Notes under the pieces: generated by a model
The model's database searches: none
What the model was told of the DNA's origin: nothing
The model's input: the letters and a program-made list of their open reading frames with translations, nothing else
NCBI GenBank assembly: GCA_024291935.2
Contig: CM044320.1
Location: 34,254,001-34,318,000, forward strand
DNA from: Okapia johnstoni
Lineage: Eukaryota; Chordata; Mammalia; Artiodactyla; Giraffidae
DNA length: 64,000 bases
Direction: 5' to 3'
Translations under genes and position numbers: made by a program
Part shown: one piece after another, positions 59,501 through 64,000 of the stretch
Position numbering within the stretch: the first letter of the stretch is position 1
Layout of the letters: every line of letters starts with the position of its first letter

Positions 59501-59784
59501 AAAAATATGTATGTATCTTTTGGGAAATTGCTATCAAATATACTTTAATTTAAGCTATTTATCACCTATTATACTTAGCTGTGTTTTTCTTTTTGGAAGC
59601 CTCGCACTATGACTACATTTCTTTCCTTATTGCTTAAATTGCTTAAATTTTCTCCCTTTTTGTTGAAAGTTACTTTAAATCTTTTTTTTTTTTGGAGAAG
59701 TAGGTGGAAAACAAAATCTAGTAATCTTGTACAAGGTTGAGATGTAGTGTCAGGGCTATTTTCAGAGAACATGGAGTCTGTTCA
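56591..59784. other. Unassigned distal flank
   Basis: Apparently single-copy A/T-rich DNA without supported genes. Confidence 0.5.
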
Positions 59785-59890
59785 TTTGCTCATTCAGCCA
59801 TTCAACATATATTTCCAGAATGTCTACTAGGTCAGGCACCTGTAGGTGCTGGGATTACACTGATGACATGGAATTTGAAATCTAGTCAGA
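59785..59890 (-). repeat. L2 fragment, inverted relative to the next one
   Basis: cattcaacatatatttcc, ctactaggtcaggcacc and gtgctgggattacactg match the reverse L2 3' end. Confidence 0.6.
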
Positions 59891-59994
59891 AGTGTGAATC
59901 TATTACTTCTTGTTTTCTAAACATTTGCTATTTTTACTATAAATCTTTAAATGTTTTACTCCCATTGTTTATTGTCTCTCTGCTTCCGCTGGAA

Positions 59995-60112
59995 TAAATG
60001 CAAACTCTGTGAAAGCCAGGATATTTGTCTGTTTCTGTTGTACCTCCAGAACCTAGACCAGGGCTTGCACATGGTAGGCAGTCAATAAATATGTCAAAGA
60101 ATGAAAGGATAA
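59995..60112 (+). repeat. L2 3' end fragment
   Basis: gtgaaagccaggatatttg, tacctccagaacctagacc and tggtaggcagtcaataaat match the L2 3' end. Confidence 0.65.
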
Positions 60113-62564
60113 ATGGAGATTAAATGGTGCAAACACTTTTCCTTTAAATACACTTCCTAGTACACAACACGTAGGCATATTTCTTTGCTAAGACAGATTT
60201 CTACCCTGAGTTGGAAATTTTCTTCACAATTGCCACCCACTTCTTAGTATCTTACATCAATAAACTGAAGGATTACTGATAAATGGTAATAATGTCAGTT
60301 TAAACACAATAATCTTTTAAAATATCCTATGTAATAATAAGTTAGACTTGCCCAGAAATGAATTAGTTTTATCACCAAAGGTGGTCCTATTTTCATTCCT
60401 GTGTACATTCATTTTGCCCTCCAAACTATAATACAATTAGAATAGTCTCTATTATCAGATCATGCAGCCAAAGAGGAGAATGTTATTTCACCACACCCCA
60501 GTAAGGATTCCTGCTAATGGGAAAAGACTGGCTACTCTCCTCTAGGTGCTTCCATCATAGCTGAATCACTAACCAACCAAAGCCTTAAGGATGTTGAGTT
60601 TGTCTCTTTTTTTCCTACAGCAAGTAAATACATTTTATTGTCATGGCAGATGAGCTGGGCAGAATAGAATCATACCTGAGTCAGTTCCTTTCATACCTCC
60701 TTTCAAGGGCCGCCACATCCAATTGTATCATAATGTCTATGAATGCATTTTTCAGTTGTTTTTAAAAACCACATTTTCTCCTCAAATGACCTGTTGGGGC
60801 TATGGTTTAAGTGCTACATTTTCTTTATAATAACTCTGAGCAATAGCCTTCCACTTTACCATAGAGTTTTGAGCTTAATATATTTGCTACGTTAATTCAG
60901 TAGAATGAAGAATTATATTAAAAAGCTAAAGTAAATCTGATCTACAAATCCTGTCTCTTATAACCCTACCTCTCACTGGAGTTTCAGACATCTGTAAATG
61001 CATGAAACCTTATTGTTGAGTTCTTTTTCAACCCTGTCAAGAAAGAATATTGCATAGTCTGATAGCTTAAAACCTAAAATGCAAGCAACATTGCCTATTA
61101 GAAACACCTCATTGGATAGGACTTGAAAATCATAGTTGCTGTCTTGCTCAGTCTTCATAGATCTTGGGCTAGAGATCTTGGCAGGGATAGTGTTTGAATG
61201 GGGCCTATCTCAAGCTCTAATAGAAGCTGTTGAAAGAGTAAAGGTTGGCAACATTTTCGGCAGAGAACCGAGGGTAGTGGAAACTATTTTTCATATTACA
61301 AACTGGAGATTATAGAGCAGCATGACCTTAAGTGTTGCTTTTAAAAGAGACATCAGACCACCCTATGTTTAATAAGGTGTCCTATTCTTGATTTAAAGGA
61401 TCAGGCTCAAATAATCTGAACATCATTGAAATATAAATATTTGAAAGTCAGGGGGAAAGTTGAGTGCTATAGCAATTTCAGGGGGCAAAATTTCCTTGGT
61501 GTCACAGCCAGCCTTCAGCATGTTGTACTTTCCAAGTCTCCTTGGGAATATTGCTCATTCATTAGGTTCTCCTAAATGCTCCTCAAAGAAATGTCACTGC
61601 TATCTAACATTAAATCTAAGGGAAACAGACAGGAAGGCAAAGCCACAGGCTCCACATAAAGGAAGGAGCTCCTCAACTGCAATCTATTGGCTTTCAATTT
61701 TTGCTACTTGTGTTTAGGCAATGAGAGCTATATTCATATATATTTTGTCATGATTGTATATTGGCAGTGTGGGTGGTGGAAAAAGTGACTCAAAGCCTTA
61801 GAATTTAGCCCTGGCTCTTCCTTTCACCAGCTAGTTTTGTAAACTTAAAAAAGGCACAGAGCCTCTCAGATTTAGTTTATTCACCTCTGAAATGTGGATA
61901 GCCTTAGCACATACTTCATAAAGCTGTCGTAATGATTAAATGAAATAATGCAGGTAAAGTTAAATCCTCATCAAGATATTTAATTAAATACATATATTAC
62001 ATTTGACCATTATTCTACATAGAAATACATAGATCTTAATCTAAATTATTCCCTCCTCAGGCATTCAGATGAGTATTTGATAATACACTGGGACAATTAG
62101 ACTGTGAAAATGACTTTAAGATTGAGAATTTTTGTTTGGCTTTTTACTCTCTCAATATTTTCCTTTCTTTACCTCATAAATATTAGCATTGTGTAAATCA
62201 GTTCAGGAAATACCACTCTCCTTGATTCCCAGCATGAATACCATACTGAATATCTTTTAAATAAAGGGTAGCTAATTGATTTGTAACAGGAGTTGGTCTT
62301 TTTCAATAACTGCTGTTATCTGAGGATCTTTGTTAGGACAGCTATTTCAGTTGCAGCGTAATCCCCGTGGCATCCCATGAATCAGCAATGTTCGGTTTCG
62401 GGGAGTCAGTTTGACACTTTGGGTAACCATGGTATCTAAGAACTGCTCCGACATAACAACAAACCTTGAGGTTTGGGTCAGAATAGAGAGATAAGAATTG
62501 TAAAACAAGGAATAAAAATCAAAGGGCAGAAATCAGTATATTCAGCAAGTACACTATGCTACAA
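60113..62564. other. Unassigned distal flank with one MIR
   Basis: Nothing beyond the MIR at 61760 was recognised. Confidence 0.5.
61760..61970 (+). repeat. MIR SINE
   Basis: ccctggctcttcctttcacc, tattcacctctgaaatgtgg and gattaaatgaaataatgc match MIR order. Confidence 0.7.
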
Positions 62565-62690
62565 GAAAAGGACTTTGCCAACAAAGGTCACCTAGTCAAA
62601 GCTATGGTTTTTCCAGTAGTCTTGTATGGATGTGAGAGTTGGACTATAAAAAAAACTGAGCACCAAAGAATTGATTGATGGGCAAAGCTG
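62565..62690 (+). mobile_element. Short BovB fragment
   Basis: The segment from ctttgccaacaaaggtc through gtatggatgtgagagttgg matches part of the BovB reverse transcriptase region, about 270 bases from and opposite in strand to the copy at 62958. Confidence 0.8.
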
Positions 62691-62957
62691 AAAGGAAATG
62701 AATCGGTAAGGTCTGATCAAAGTCTGAATTTCTCCGGATAGTTCTTTGCCTGATTTAGGATCTATAAATTTTTTTCCCCACCTAAGCCCATACCATAACC
62801 ATGAAGAGCATTAGAATTCCAGCTTGAAAGTCCCTGCTTCTGGGTCATATTTGTGGTCATGGGGAAGAAAGCATCTTAAAGCCAAATTATCTCTGCTAAT
62901 GCACACAGAATGGATGTGGACCACACCTATCTTAGAGCCTTAACTTTAAGCTCTCAT

Positions 62958-63595
62958 CAGTTCAGTTCAGTTCAGTTGCTCAGTCATGTCCGACTCTGCG
63001 ACCCCATGAATTGCAGCACGCCAGGCCTCTCTGTCCATCACCAACTCCCGGAGTCTACTCAAACCCATGTCCATCGAGTCGGTGATGCCATCCAACCATC
63101 TCATCCTCTGTTGTCCCCTTCTCCTCCTGCCCCCAATCCTACCCAGCATTAGGGTCTTTTCCAATGAGTCAACTCTTTGCATGAGGTGGCCAAAGTATTG
63201 GAGTTTCAGCTTCAACATCAGTCTTTCCAATGAACACCCAGGACTGATCTCCTTTAGGATGGATTGATTGGATTTCCTTGCAGTCCAAGGGACTCTCAAG
63301 AGTCTTCTCCAACACCACAGTTCAAAAGCAGCAATTCTACGGCCCTCAGTTTTCTTCACCGTCCAACTCTCACATCCATACATGACCACTGGAAAAACCA
63401 CAGCCTTGACTAGACGGACTTTTGTAGGCAAAGTAATGTTTCTGCTTTTAAATATGCTATCTAGGTTGGCCATAACCTTCCTTCTAAGGAGTCAGCATCT
63501 TTTAATTTCATGGCTGCAATCACCATCAGCAGTGATTTTGGAGCCCCCAAAAATAAAGTCTGACACTGTTTCCACTGCTTCCCCATCTATTTCCC
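62958..63595 (-). mobile_element. BovB 3' part with an open reverse-transcriptase C terminus
   Basis: On the minus strand a 168-codon frame (63473-62967) runs unbroken through the BovB reverse transcriptase C-terminal region: [11 protein letters not shown], a [16 protein letters not shown] segment and the end [11 protein letters not shown]. The 5' end is truncated near 63595, upstream of the SGPIT-type block. It lacks the polymerase active site and so cannot work alone. The open frame indicates a younger copy than the one at 22459. Confidence 0.9.
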
Positions 63596-64000
63596 ATGAA
63601 GAAAATATTAACAAGATTAACAATTCAATTCATCATTTATTTATTGAATTGAGTTTCTACCATATGAGGCTAACTCCATAGGAGATATAAATATGAAAAA
63701 GACACCATCTATTCCATTGAAGAGTTTACAGACTTGTATATGTAGGGATTAGGCCTACATGAAATCATTAAGCCCTCCATTTTTAGTTCTTTTCTATCAG
63801 AGGAACAACTTGAATAAAAATAATTCAATCATACGCAGTGCCATTTCTCCAGTAAGAAAGAAAGGACATACAAAAACCTCCACCTCCTTTTGAGGGTGCC
63901 AGGCTTCTGATGGACCAGAGAAAAAGCCCAGTGTACTACAGCACAGTAAAGCTTATTCCTAAAGAGGAGCACAGAGTCCTGTAACTACAAGTCTTCTTTC
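63596..64000. other. Unassigned window end
   Basis: No coding or repeat signal recognised. Confidence 0.5.

Overview
This is a mammalian nuclear genome segment, almost certainly from a bovid ruminant (cattle, sheep or goat lineage). The sign is its interspersed repeats: about sixteen Bov-tA / Bov-A SINEs, several BovB LINE copies, artiodactyl L1 sequence and a CHR-type SINE, on top of older MIR and L2 copies. There are no bacterial-type genes, operons or CRISPR arrays. Nearly every short open frame in the window is a repeat shadow or chance.

One protein gene is supported: PTHLH, encoding parathyroid hormone-related protein (PTHrP), on the minus strand. Three pieces join in frame to a 177-residue precursor: the prepro exon (48656-48777, ATG at 48756-48754), the main exon for nearly all of the mature hormone (42402-42824), and a terminal exon (about 37600-38083) that adds two residues, a stop and a long A/T-rich 3'UTR with a polyadenylation signal at 37620-37625. 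The main exon's splice donor overlaps an in-frame TAA, so unspliced transcripts would give the 139-residue mature form and spliced ones the 141-residue form. Upstream are a likely 5'UTR exon ending at 48948, a TATA box at 49076-49084 and a CpG island at 49365-50130. A second CpG island at about 53800-55140 has no assigned transcript and may be a distal PTHLH promoter or the start of another transcript.

Region by region. 1-5640 is downstream flank with Bov-tA copies and L1, L2 and MIR fragments. 5656-10463 is a minus-strand L1 with an intact 5' end but no 3' half, and a duplicated block in its long 5' region. 10464-21900 mixes unassigned sequence with L1 tails, Bov-tA, BovB and a tRNA-Asp pseudogene (19033-19104). 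22459-24934 is a 5'-truncated, decayed BovB with matching target-site duplications, followed tail-to-tail by an opposite-strand BovB at 25253-25659. 26000-37600 is flank with scattered old repeats. 37600-50130 is PTHLH and its promoters. 50131-64000 is 5' flank with the second CpG island, one Bov-tA, old repeats and a BovB 3' part with a 168-codon open frame.

Three strong CTCF-like motifs (19664 minus, 25746 plus, 54326 minus) are arranged so that a convergent pair encloses PTHLH; this is a motif-level inference only. I found no convincing new biological system. The points most worth following up are the stop/donor overlap, the orphan CpG island, the CTCF layout, the unusual L1, and two SINEs that used the same target site.
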